DNA from: Bacteroidaceae bacterium
GTDB taxonomy: Bacteria > Bacteroidota > Bacteroidia > Bacteroidales > Bacteroidaceae
Direction of reading: 5' to 3'
Length of the DNA: 13,626 nt
Assembly (NCBI GenBank): GCA_902362375.1
Contig: CABIVS010000003.1
Coordinates: forward strand, 451,604 to 465,229
Shown here: positions 1-7,054 of the stretch, piece after piece
How positions within the stretch are numbered: the first letter of the stretch is position 1
How the letters are laid out: each line of letters starts with the position of its first letter
Made by a program: the position numbers and the translations under genes
Notes under the pieces: model-generated
The model's database searches: none
Seen by the model: only the letters and a program-made list of their open reading frames with translations
Told to the model about the DNA's origin: nothing

Positions 1-2
1 TG

Positions 3-50
3 CGAACCTACGCCGATGGCCTGACCCGGTTCCGCATTATTTTCCCCTAA
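3..50 (+). CDS. C-terminal tail of an unidentified upstream gene (partial)
   Basis: Reading from base 3, fifteen codons run to a TAA at 48-50 and give RTYADGLTRFRIIFP. The peptide looks protein-like, and the stop leaves a sensible gap of about 60 bp before the next promoter box at 112. A second frame (from base 2) is also open to about base 85, so the choice of frame is uncertain. Too little is visible to name a family. It is reported only because a preceding same-strand gene probably ends here. Confidence 0.4.
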   Translation, partial: RTYADGLTRFRIIFP

Positions 51-92
51 TTGTGTCAAATAAGAACATTTCTTCCATCAAATAGACCTTTT

Positions 93-119
93 TTTGTCTT
101 AAAATCACTCATACCTTTG
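93..119 (+). promoter_or_regulatory. Bacteroides-type promoter of the DUF5686 gene
   Basis: TACCTTTG at 112-119 matches the Bacteroides -7 consensus TAnnTTTG exactly. A TTTG at 93-96 could serve as the -33 element, but its 15-bp spacing is shorter than usual. The box lies 28 bp before the ATG at 148, giving a short leader. Confidence 0.6.
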
Positions 120-147
120 CCCCGCTCAATTCAATAGGATTTAAGGT

Positions 148-2700
148 ATGAGATTAATGAAAAAAGGCACATTGACGCTCTTTCTTTTATTGGCTATCAG
201 TATTCCGCTAAGTGCGCAGTATGTGGTGCAAGGTGTGGTGACTGATTCTCTGACGAAAGAACCTCTGCCTTATGCATCTGTACGCTTAAAAGACACGACA
301 GAAGGAACTACTACCGGAAGCGACGGACGTTTCTACTTCAAAACCAACCGTTCCGAAGCAGTGCTTGTTATCTCTGTAATCGGTTATAATGACTATATCC
401 ATTCCATTCGTCCTGCCCATAACGCATCGTATAAAGTGGCGCTTTCGCCTACCGAATATGCCCTCGGTGAAGTAGTGGTAAAACCCAAACGCGAGCACTA
501 TCGGAAGAAAGATAATCCGGCCGTAGAATTTGTGCGCCGCATGATTGAAAGCCGTGACAACCATTCCCCCTACGAAAAAGACTTTTGGCAACGCGAACGT
601 TATGAAAAGACCACTTTCGCATTGAACAATTTCGATGAAGAGAAACAGAAGAAATGGCTGTATCGTAAATTTGATTTCCTTACCGAATACGTAGACACTT
701 CCGCCGTCACCGGTAAACCGATTCTGACAGTATCGGCTCGCGAACTGCTTGCCACAGACTATTACCGGAAATCTCCCCGTTCCGAGAAGCAGTGGGTGAA
801 AGGGCGTAAACAGGCCGGGGTCGATGAGTTTCTCTCCAAACAAGGAATGCAGGCTGCCATCAATGAAGTCTTTAAAGACGTAGACATTTATGAAAATAAT
901 ATCTCCCTGTTCACGAACAAGTTTGTCAGTCCTTTGTCTCGTATCGGCACAGGTTTCTATAAATATTACCTGATGGATACTTTACAGATTGCCGGAGAAC
1001 CCTGTGTAGACCTTGCTTTTACACCATTCAATTCCGAGTCTTTCGGTTTCAACGGACATCTGTATGTGGTGCTCGACTCTACTTATTTTGTCAAACGTGC
1101 CGTATTTAATTTCCCCAAAAGGATAAACCTGAACTTTGTGGATTATATGTTGCTTGAGCAGGAATTCAAGCGTGCCGAAGATGGTACACGCTTGCTCGAC
1201 CACGAAAGCATCACTGTTGAGTTTAAACTGACCGAAGGGCAGGACGGTATTTTTGCCCGCCGTGTGGCAGATTACAGCAACTACACCTTTATCCCGACTG
1301 CTGAAGCTGGCAAAGCTTTCACCAAGCCCGAACGCATTATTGAAGAAACCGAAGCCCTGTCTCGTCCCGAAACATTCTGGGCGGAGAACCGCCCGCAAGC
1401 CGCTATCTCCCAACAGGAAAACTCGGTAGACCGCCTGATGACGCAATTACGCAGCTATCCGGTATATTACTGGACCGAAAAAGTGCTTTCCATTCTCTTT
1501 ACGGGATATATCCCTACCTCTAAAGAAGCCCCTCTTTTTTATATCGGCCCGATGAATGCCACCATCAGCGGTAATACATTGGAGGGTCCCCGCATTCGTG
1601 CCGGAGGTATGACAACCGCCTGGCTCAATCCGCACCTGTTTGGCAAAGGATATGTGGCCTACGGTTTTAAAGATGAAAGAGTGAAAGGATTGGCGGAACT
1701 GGAATATTCATTCAAGAAGAAAAAAGAATATGCCAATGAATTTCCGATCCATTCTCTGAAATTGCGTTACGAATCCGATGTAAACCAGTACGGGCAAAAC
1801 TACCTGTATACAAGTAAAGACAACGTGTTTCTGGCTTTGAAACGTGAGAAAGACGACCGTATCGGCTACTTCCGGCAAGCAGAGATGACCTATACCAATG
1901 AGTTTTATTCCGGTTTTTCTTTCCAGTTGACGGCACGTACACGAAAAGATGAGTCCTCCTATCTGATTCCTTTCTTAAAAAAAGAAGGAGATGCGTACAC
2001 TCCGGTCAAAGATTTCTCTATCACTGCGGCAGAGTTGAAACTGCGTTATGCTCCGAACGAGAAATTCTTCCAGACTCAATGGAACCGTTTCCCTGTATCG
2101 TTGGATGCACCGGTGTTTACCCTGTCGCATACCCTTGCCGGAAAAGACGTGTTGGGTAGTGATTATACCTACAATCATACCGAGGCCGGTATTCAGAAAC
2201 GCTTCTGGTTTTCCGCATTCGGCTATACAGACATTATCCTGAAAGCCGGAAAAGTGTGGGACAAAGTTCCTTTTCCGTTGCTAATCATGCCTAATGCCAA
2301 CCTTTCTTATACCATCCAACCCGAATCCTGCTCGTTGATGAATGCGATGGAGTTTATGAACGATGAATATTTCTCGTGGGATGTTACTTATTTCCTCAAC
2401 GGATGGCTGTTCAACCGCGTCCCGTTGTTGAAAAAACTTAAATGGAGGGAAATAGTTTCCTGTCGGGGTCTATATGGACATTTGAGCGATAAAAACAACC
2501 CTGCTTTGAGTGACGGTTTGTTCGCTTTTCCGATAGAACACACACAAACAATGGGAAAAACACCTTACGTGGAGGCGGGTGTCGGTATCGAAAACATTTT
2601 CAAGGTGTTACGTTTAGACTATGTCTGGAGGCTCACTTATCGTGATTCTCCCGGGATTGACAAATCCGGCTTGAGAATAAGTCTCCACATGACCTTTTAA
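148..2700 (+). CDS. Secreted carboxypeptidase-regulatory-like / DUF5686 outer-membrane protein
   Basis: 850-residue exported protein. Residues 1-24 form a signal peptide: basic start, hydrophobic core TLFLLLAISIPL, cleavage near SAQ. Residues about 27-105 are a CarboxypepD_reg-like beta-sandwich, recognisable by VVQGVVTDSLTKEPLPYASV followed by the TGSDGRFYFK and VISVIGY segments seen at the N-terminus of many SusC/TonB-type proteins. The rest matches the DUF5686 type: long, rich in aromatic and charged alternation, ending in a beta-strand with terminal Phe (LRISLHMTF), the usual outer-membrane barrel signature. The biochemical role of DUF5686 proteins is not established to my knowledge. There is a second in-frame ATG at 157, and either start keeps the signal peptide. 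It has its own promoter and stands 108 bp before the inositol-phosphate synthase, so a link to lipid export or the envelope is possible but only by proximity. Confidence 0.85.
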   Translation: MRLMKKGTLTLFLLLAISIPLSAQYVVQGVVTDSLTKEPLPYASVRLKDTTEGTTTGSDGRFYFKTNRSEAVLVISVIGYNDYIHSIRPAHNASYKVALSPTEYALGEVVVKPKREHYRKKDNPAVEFVRRMIESRDNHSPYEKDFWQRERYEKTTFALNNFDEEKQKKWLYRKFDFLTEYVDTSAVTGKPILTVSARELLATDYYRKSPRSEKQWVKGRKQAGVDEFLSKQGMQAAINEVFKDVDIYENNISLFTNKFVSPLSRIGTGFYKYYLMDTLQIAGEPCVDLAFTPFNSESFGFNGHLYVVLDSTYFVKRAVFNFPKRINLNFVDYMLLEQEFKRAEDGTRLLDHESITVEFKLTEGQDGIFARRVADYSNYTFIPTAEAGKAFTKPERIIEETEALSRPETFWAENRPQAAISQQENSVDRLMTQLRSYPVYYWTEKVLSILFTGYIPTSKEAPLFYIGPMNATISGNTLEGPRIRAGGMTTAWLNPHLFGKGYVAYGFKDERVKGLAELEYSFKKKKEYANEFPIHSLKLRYESDVNQYGQNYLYTSKDNVFLALKREKDDRIGYFRQAEMTYTNEFYSGFSFQLTARTRKDESSYLIPFLKKEGDAYTPVKDFSITAAELKLRYAPNEKFFQTQWNRFPVSLDAPVFTLSHTLAGKDVLGSDYTYNHTEAGIQKRFWFSAFGYTDIILKAGKVWDKVPFPLLIMPNANLSYTIQPESCSLMNAMEFMNDEYFSWDVTYFLNGWLFNRVPLLKKLKWREIVSCRGLYGHLSDKNNPALSDGLFAFPIEHTQTMGKTPYVEAGVGIENIFKVLRLDYVWRLTYRDSPGIDKSGLRISLHMTF

Positions 2701-2767
2701 AAGTTAAATCCTGCTAATTGCAATGTTTATATGACAAATAAAGACCGTATTAGTAATTAATTAATCT

Positions 2768-2775
2768 TATTTTTG
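2768..2775 (+). promoter_or_regulatory. -7 promoter element of inositol-phosphate synthase
   Basis: TATTTTTG matches TAnnTTTG and lies 33 bp before the ATG at 2809, in an A+T-rich gap. No clear TTTG -33 element is seen at the usual distance. Confidence 0.6.
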
Positions 2776-2808
2776 CATCAATTTTAGTTTAATTTTAATA
2801 GAATAGAA

Positions 2809-4098
2809 ATGAAACAAGAAATTAAACCCGCTACCGGGCGTCTTGGCGTACTGGTAGTCGGAGTGGGTGGTGCGGTAGCTACCACGATGATTGTAGGTAC
2901 ACTAGCCTCTCGTAAGGGACTGGCAAAACCGATAGGATCTATTACACAGTTAGCCACAATGCGCATGGAGAACAACGAAGAAAAACTCATCAAGGACGTT
3001 GTGCCTTTGACGAATTTGGAAGACATTGTTTTCGGAGGATGGGATATTTTCCCGGACAACGCATACGAAGCTGCTATGTACGCCGAGGTTTTGAAAGAAA
3101 AAGACCTGAACGGAGTGAAAGAAGAGTTGGAAGCTATCAAGCCGATGCCGGCTGCTTTCGATCATAACTGGGCAAAACGTCTGAACGGTACGCACGTTAA
3201 GAAAGCTGCTACCCGTTGGGAAATGGTAGAACAACTTCGTCAGGATATCCGCGACTTCAAGGCAGCTAACAACTGCGAACGTGTCGTTGTGCTTTGGGCT
3301 GCAAGTACTGAAATCTACATTCCGTTGTCTGACGAACACATGTCACTCGCTGCTTTAGAGAAAGCAATGAAGGAAAACAACACAGAAGTGATTTCTCCGA
3401 GTATGTGTTATGCGTATGCTGCGATTGCAGAAGACGCTCCGTTCGTAATGGGTGCTCCTAACTTATGTGTAGATACTCCTGCTATGTGGGAATTCTCTAA
3501 ACAAAAGAATGTACCTATCTCCGGTAAAGACTTCAAGAGTGGTCAGACACTGATGAAAACCGTATTAGCTCCGATGTTCAAAACCCGTATGCTGGGTGTG
3601 AACGGTTGGTTCTCTACCAATATCCTCGGTAACCGTGACGGTGAAGTACTCGATGATCCGGATAACTTCAAGACGAAAGAAGTCAGCAAGCTGTCTGTAA
3701 TCGATACTATCTTTGAACCCGAAAAATTCCCGGATCTCTATGGAGATGTTTATCATAAAGTACGTATCAACTACTATCCTCCTCGCAAAGACAACAAAGA
3801 AGCATGGGACAACATCGACATCTTCGGATGGATGGGGTATCCGATGGAAATCAAGGTGAACTTCCTTTGCCGCGACTCTATCCTTGCAGCTCCTATCGCT
3901 CTTGACCTTGTGTTGTTCAGTGACTTGGCTATGCGTGCAGGCATGTGCGGCATCCAGACTTGGTTGTCATTCTTCTGCAAGAGCCCGATGCACGATTTCG
4001 AACATCAGCCCGAACACGACTTGTTTACACAATGGAGAATGGTAAAACAGACATTGCGTAACATGATTGGTGAAAAAGAACCTGATTATTTAGCTTAA
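2809..4098 (+). CDS. ino1: myo-Inositol-1-phosphate synthase (MIPS)
   Basis: NAD-dependent enzyme that isomerises glucose-6-phosphate to 1L-myo-inositol-1-phosphate (numbered 3-phosphate in the other convention), the committed step of de novo inositol synthesis; cytosolic. The 429-residue protein has the Rossmann dinucleotide loop GVGGAVATT at residues 18-26. The family signatures follow: DFKSGQT at 241-247, NGWFSTNILGNRDG at 265-278 (the MIPS NILGN-DG motif), KTKEVSK at 288-294 and RDSILAAPIALDL at 355-367. Length fits the roughly 360-440 residue prokaryotic forms rather than the longer eukaryotic ones. The ATG at 2809 follows a purine-rich AT leader without a Shine-Dalgarno, usual for Bacteroides. 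It has its own promoter and is followed by a hairpin, so it may be a separate unit from the lipid operon downstream. It supplies the head group used by the CDP-alcohol transferase encoded at 5309. Its counterpart in B. thetaiotaomicron, as I recall, is BT_1526. Confidence 0.95.
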   Translation: MKQEIKPATGRLGVLVVGVGGAVATTMIVGTLASRKGLAKPIGSITQLATMRMENNEEKLIKDVVPLTNLEDIVFGGWDIFPDNAYEAAMYAEVLKEKDLNGVKEELEAIKPMPAAFDHNWAKRLNGTHVKKAATRWEMVEQLRQDIRDFKAANNCERVVVLWAASTEIYIPLSDEHMSLAALEKAMKENNTEVISPSMCYAYAAIAEDAPFVMGAPNLCVDTPAMWEFSKQKNVPISGKDFKSGQTLMKTVLAPMFKTRMLGVNGWFSTNILGNRDGEVLDDPDNFKTKEVSKLSVIDTIFEPEKFPDLYGDVYHKVRINYYPPRKDNKEAWDNIDIFGWMGYPMEIKVNFLCRDSILAAPIALDLVLFSDLAMRAGMCGIQTWLSFFCKSPMHDFEHQPEHDLFTQWRMVKQTLRNMIGEKEPDYLA

Positions 4099-4116
4099 TC
4101 AGTAACCACGAATAAT

Positions 4117-4180
4117 AAGTTGAGATTGAGATTTACCATCCTATAAAGACTGGTGGATGCTCAACCTCAACTTTTACTTT
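4117..4180 (+). terminator. Hairpin after MIPS, probable terminator or attenuator
   Basis: Arms 4117-4130 (AAGTTGAGATTGAG) and 4160-4173 (CTCAACCTCAACTT) pair over 14 positions with one A-C mismatch, around a 29-nt loop. The T-rich stretch CTTTTACTTTTG follows. The loop is longer than in a classical intrinsic terminator, so termination may be partial. Confidence 0.55.
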
Positions 4181-4182
4181 TG
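4175..4182 (+). promoter_or_regulatory. -7 promoter element of the lipid operon
   Basis: TACTTTTG is an exact TAnnTTTG match, 78 bp before the ATG at 4261. It sits in the T-rich tail of the preceding hairpin. No -33 TTTG is visible at the usual distance, so this is a candidate only. Confidence 0.45.
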
Positions 4183-4260
4183 TATTGTACAAATTCCCGA
4201 TCACGTTTGGGAACTTATGGCACAACCGACTCGTAGTTTGTAATTAGTAATAAGTAATAA

Positions 4261-4740
4261 ATGAAGCGTCCTCCCTTTCTACCTGTTTTTATAGGCACGG
4301 GCTTTGGCTCCGGTTTTTCTCCTTTTGCTCCCGGCACGGCTGGGGCGTTACTGGCTTCTATCATTTGGATTGCATTTTATTTCCTTCTTCCTTTCCCTGT
4401 TGTATTATGGCTGACCGCCGTTTTGGTGATTGTATTTACATTCGCTGGTATTTGGGCTGCCGATAAGTTGGAAACTTATTGGGGGGAAGATCCTTCGCGC
4501 GTGGTAGTGGACGAGATGGTAGGAGTGTGGATACCGTTATTGGCTGTCCCCAATGACGACTGTTGGTTCTGGTACGTGATTGCGGCTTTTGCCTTGTTCC
4601 GTATCTTTGATATAGCCAAGCCGTTGGGCATACGCCGTATGGAAAGCCTGAAAGGTGGAGTTGGTGTGATGATGGACGATGTTTTGGCGGGAGTGTATAG
4701 TTTTATTTTGTTAGTGGGAGCAAGATGGGTGATTGGCTGA
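4261..4740 (+). CDS. PgpA-like phosphatase, likely phosphatidylinositol-phosphate phosphatase
   Basis: 159-residue membrane phosphatase of the PgpA family, which in most bacteria removes the phosphate from phosphatidylglycerophosphate. The full family pattern is present: APGTAG (23-28), DPSRVVVDE (77-85), FRIFDIAKP (113-121) and GGVGVMMDDVLAG (132-144). The acidic residues of these motifs are the expected Mg-binding and catalytic groups. Hydrophobic segments at about 30-64, 87-117 and 140-157 fit a small polytopic protein. Because it lies between an inositol-phosphate synthase and a CDP-alcohol transferase, the likely substrate here is phosphatidylinositol phosphate, giving phosphatidylinositol. 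The corresponding B. thetaiotaomicron gene (BT_1525, as I recall) has that assigned role. Housekeeping phosphatidylglycerophosphatase activity cannot be excluded from sequence. Its last 16 bp overlap the next gene, suggesting translational coupling. Confidence 0.87.
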   Translation: MKRPPFLPVFIGTGFGSGFSPFAPGTAGALLASIIWIAFYFLLPFPVVLWLTAVLVIVFTFAGIWAADKLETYWGEDPSRVVVDEMVGVWIPLLAVPNDDCWFWYVIAAFALFRIFDIAKPLGIRRMESLKGGVGVMMDDVLAGVYSFILLVGARWVIG

Positions 4741-5222
4741 AAAGAGTTGCACGGATGATTTCCCAGAAGGGTGGTTTCTTCATGTTCTTGAGGGCGCAGC
4801 TTTCTGCTCAAATGGCAACTATTGCAGACTTTCTTGTTACGATTCTTCTGGTCAGGCTCTTCGAAGTCTACTACGTATATGCCACCTTGGCGGGGGCTAT
4901 CTATGGAGGGATCATCAATTGTGTAATCAACTATAAATGGACCTTTAAATCGAAAGGAAAGAAAACGAATGTGGCTGTAAAATTTATCCTTGTATGGATT
5001 TGCAGCGTTTGGCTGAACACGTGGGGCACGTATGCACTGACGGAATCATTAGCGAGGATTCCTTGGGTACGTGATACGCTTAGCCTGTATTTCGGAGATT
5101 TCTTTATTATTCCTAAAGTGGTAGTGGCAATCATCGTAGCATTGTTCTGGAATTATAATATGCAACGCTTTTTTGTCTACCGGAATATAGATATAAGAAG
5201 TTTATTCGGAAAAAGAAACTGA
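4725..5222 (+). CDS. GtrA-like small membrane protein
   Basis: 165-residue protein with four predicted membrane helices (roughly residues 28-45, 50-70, 85-105 and 125-145) and the GtrA signatures: an early FLVTILLVRLF helix, then GGIINCVINYKWTF, in which the Asn and the WTF turn are typical, and the C-terminal FWNYNMQRFFVYR. GtrA-family proteins are linked to flipping polyprenyl-phosphate sugars or act as small partners of glycosyltransferases. Here the partner is unknown. Its position in the inositol lipid operon suggests a role in moving or glycosylating an inositol lipid, which is inference only. The ATG at 4725 overlaps the phosphatase gene by 16 bp in a different frame; a later ATG at 4755 is possible. 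In the B. thetaiotaomicron cluster I recall this position (BT_1524) as lacking an assigned enzymatic step. Confidence 0.8.
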   Translation: MGDWLKRVARMISQKGGFFMFLRAQLSAQMATIADFLVTILLVRLFEVYYVYATLAGAIYGGIINCVINYKWTFKSKGKKTNVAVKFILVWICSVWLNTWGTYALTESLARIPWVRDTLSLYFGDFFIIPKVVVAIIVALFWNYNMQRFFVYRNIDIRSLFGKRN

Positions 5223-5308
5223 AAAAACAGATTGAAAAGATCGATTGAAAGAACTGATTGAGAAAACAGAAGATTTAGATAAAAATAGATATAAACAGAT
5301 TTAAACAG
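5223..5308 (+). repeat. Purine-rich low-complexity leader with ACAGATT-like units
   Basis: The 86-bp gap before the transferase gene is almost pyrimidine-free. It is built of irregular short repeats related to AACAGATT, GATTGAAA and AAACAGAT; the last copies (AAACAGATTTAAACAGATG) run directly into the start codon. No promoter box or hairpin was found in it. It may serve as an unstructured ribosome-loading leader. Confidence 0.5.
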
Positions 5309-5959
5309 ATGAATTACAGAGATTATTTACAACAGTTGATTTATAAGATTATCAATCCCCTGATACGCGGAATGATTAAAATAGGGATCACTCCTAACTT
5401 TATCACCACTACCGGATTTATCCTGAATGTAGTAGCGGCAGGAATGTTTGTATATGCCGGCATTTATGGCGGTCAAAATGATTTGGCCATTATCGGCTGG
5501 GCAGGCGGTGTGATTTTGTTTGCCGGATTGTTTGATATGATGGACGGACGTGTAGCTCGCCTGGGTAACATGAGTTCCAAGTTCGGTGCGCTTTACGATT
5601 CAGTGCTCGACCGTTACAGTGAATTGATGACCTTCTTCGGTATCTGTTACTATTTGTCAATGAAAGACTATTTCCTCTATGCACTTATTGCCTTCATAGC
5701 GTTAATCGGCTCACTGATGGTAAGCTACGTGCGTGCTCGTGCCGAAGGGTTGGGAATCGAATGTAAAGTAGGATTCATGCAACGTCCGGAGCGTGTAGTG
5801 CTGACCAGTCTCGGAGCTTTGTTCTGTGGCGTTTTCAAAGACATCACCGCTTTCGAACCGATTCTGATTATGATTGTTCCTCTCGCTTTTGTTGCTGTGT
5901 TTGCCAATATCACGGCTTTTGCACGTGTGAGACATTGCTACAAAGCGATGAAAGAATGA
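5309..5959 (+). CDS. CDP-alcohol phosphatidyltransferase, likely phosphatidylinositol-phosphate synthase
   Basis: 216-residue membrane enzyme of the CDP-alcohol phosphotransferase family. It should condense CDP-diacylglycerol with inositol phosphate, releasing CMP and forming phosphatidylinositol phosphate. The complete catalytic pattern DxxDGxxARx8GxxxDxxxD is present: Asp76, Asp79, Gly80, Ala83, Arg84, Gly93, Asp97 and Asp101. The four Asp bind the metals and activate the alcohol. The amphipathic N-terminus and [18 protein letters not shown] (16-33) precede about six membrane helices, as usual in this family. Arg residues in the [11 protein letters not shown] segment (about 158-168) fit the phosphate-binding region seen in phosphatidylinositol-phosphate synthases. 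Family members differ in alcohol substrate, so the inositol assignment rests on context: MIPS and the PgpA-like phosphatase beside it. The B. thetaiotaomicron counterpart, as I recall, is BT_1523. Confidence 0.9.
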   Translation: MNYRDYLQQLIYKIINPLIRGMIKIGITPNFITTTGFILNVVAAGMFVYAGIYGGQNDLAIIGWAGGVILFAGLFDMMDGRVARLGNMSSKFGALYDSVLDRYSELMTFFGICYYLSMKDYFLYALIAFIALIGSLMVSYVRARAEGLGIECKVGFMQRPERVVLTSLGALFCGVFKDITAFEPILIMIVPLAFVAVFANITAFARVRHCYKAMKE

Positions 5960-5963
5960 ATTA

Positions 5964-6043
5964 ATTTACTATTGGACGATTTACTATTTACTATTTACAT
6001 CGTACATCCTAAATAGTACATCGTAAATAGTCCAATAGTAAAT
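5964..6043. repeat. Intra-operon palindrome built of TTTACTA-type units
   Basis: Arms 5964-5977 (ATTTACTATTGGAC) and 6030-6043 (GTCCAATAGTAAAT) pair perfectly over 14 bp. Within them, CTATTTAC at 5991-5998 matches GTAAATAG at 6023-6030, and GTAC at 6002-6005 matches GTAC at 6016-6019, so nested and competing stems are possible. The element fills the gap between the transferase and the PAP2 enzyme genes. No T-run follows, so it does not look like a simple terminator. Confidence 0.75.
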
Positions 6044-6068
6044 AGTCTAGTTGTCTAATCAAAACGTT

Positions 6069-7007
6069 ATGATGATAAAGAATATTCAAATGCCGTCGAA
6101 GAGAGAAGCCCTGACTGTGACAGTCATTATGGCTCTTTTCCTTTTGCTGACAGGTATCTTCATCGGACTTCGTTCCGAGCACTTGTTAATGGCGGTACTC
6201 TATTTAGTTTTATTTTTTGCCGGATTGCCTACTCGTAAGTTGGCGGTAGCTCTGTTGCCTTTCGCTATTTTTGGAATTTCGTATGACTGGATGCGTATTT
6301 GCCCCAACTACGAAGTGAACCCGATTGACGTAGCCGGACTGTATAATCTCGAAAAGTCCCTCTTCGGAGTGATGGATAATGGCCTTTTGGTTACCCCTTG
6401 CGAATACTTCGCTGCACACAACTGGCCGATAGCAGACGTCTTTGCCGGAATTTTCTACCTTTGCTGGGTTCCTGTTCCTATCCTGTTCGGGCTTTGCCTG
6501 TATTTCAAGAAGGAAAGAAAAACCTACCTTCGCTTTGCATTGGTATTCTTATTCGTCAACCTGATCGGCTTTGCCGGTTATTATATCCATCCGGCAGCTC
6601 CGCCCTGGTATGCTATCAACTACGGTTTCGAACCGATACTTAACACACCCGGCAATGTAGCAGGATTGGGACGCTTTGATGCTTTCTTCGGAGTGACCAT
6701 CTTCGATTCGATCTATGGACGCAATGCAAACGTCTTTGCGGCAGTACCTTCACTGCACGCGGCCTATATGGTAGTTGCATTAGTGTACGCCATTATCGGT
6801 AAATGCAGATGGTATGTGATTACCCTTTTCTCTATTATTATGGTAGGTATTTGGGGAACAGCCATTTATTCATGCCATCATTATATCATTGATGTATTAC
6901 TCGGTATCTCTTGCGCGTTGATCGGCTGGCTGGTATTCGAATATGTATTGATGAAAATTCCGGCATTCAAAAGATTCTTCGAAAGATATTATGCATATAT
7001 AAAGTAG
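6069..7007 (+). CDS. PAP2/Aur1-like membrane enzyme, likely inositol phosphorylceramide synthase
   Basis: 313-residue polytopic protein of the PAP2 superfamily resembling fungal Aur1, which moves phosphoinositol from phosphatidylinositol to ceramide. Counting from Met6069, the visible signatures are PPWY (178-181), PSLHA (227-231) with catalytic-type His230, and SCHHYIIDV (268-276), where a His and Asp275 complete the lipid-phosphate-phosphatase triad. The PPWY, PSLH and HHY..D combination is the Aur1-type pattern rather than the classical KxRP/PSGH pattern. About six or more hydrophobic helices span the chain. ATG at 6069 (or the adjacent one at 6072) is preferred; a TTG at 6051 would add six residues but sits at the edge of the palindrome. 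Bacteroides make sphingolipids, so ceramide or dihydroceramide is a reasonable acceptor. The B. thetaiotaomicron counterpart, as I recall, is BT_1522. Confidence 0.88.
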   Translation: MMIKNIQMPSKREALTVTVIMALFLLLTGIFIGLRSEHLLMAVLYLVLFFAGLPTRKLAVALLPFAIFGISYDWMRICPNYEVNPIDVAGLYNLEKSLFGVMDNGLLVTPCEYFAAHNWPIADVFAGIFYLCWVPVPILFGLCLYFKKERKTYLRFALVFLFVNLIGFAGYYIHPAAPPWYAINYGFEPILNTPGNVAGLGRFDAFFGVTIFDSIYGRNANVFAAVPSLHAAYMVVALVYAIIGKCRWYVITLFSIIMVGIWGTAIYSCHHYIIDVLLGISCALIGWLVFEYVLMKIPAFKRFFERYYAYIK

Positions 7008-7054
7008 ATCTATCTCCGTATTGGAATAAATCGTACTAAGTCATACAAGAAACA

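Noticed and set aside
286..843. Reverse-strand ORF of 185 codons inside the DUF5686 gene
   Set aside because: It lies wholly antisense to a gene with clear domains and has no recognisable motif; a shadow frame.
5964..6043. Invertible promoter (phase-variable switch)
   Set aside because: The inverted arms are separated by only about 50 bp, no TAnnTTTG box lies between them, and no recombinase gene is in the window.
6051..6068. TTG start for the Aur1-like protein
   Set aside because: Tandem ATGs at 6069 and 6072 are better starts; the extra six residues carry no recognisable feature.
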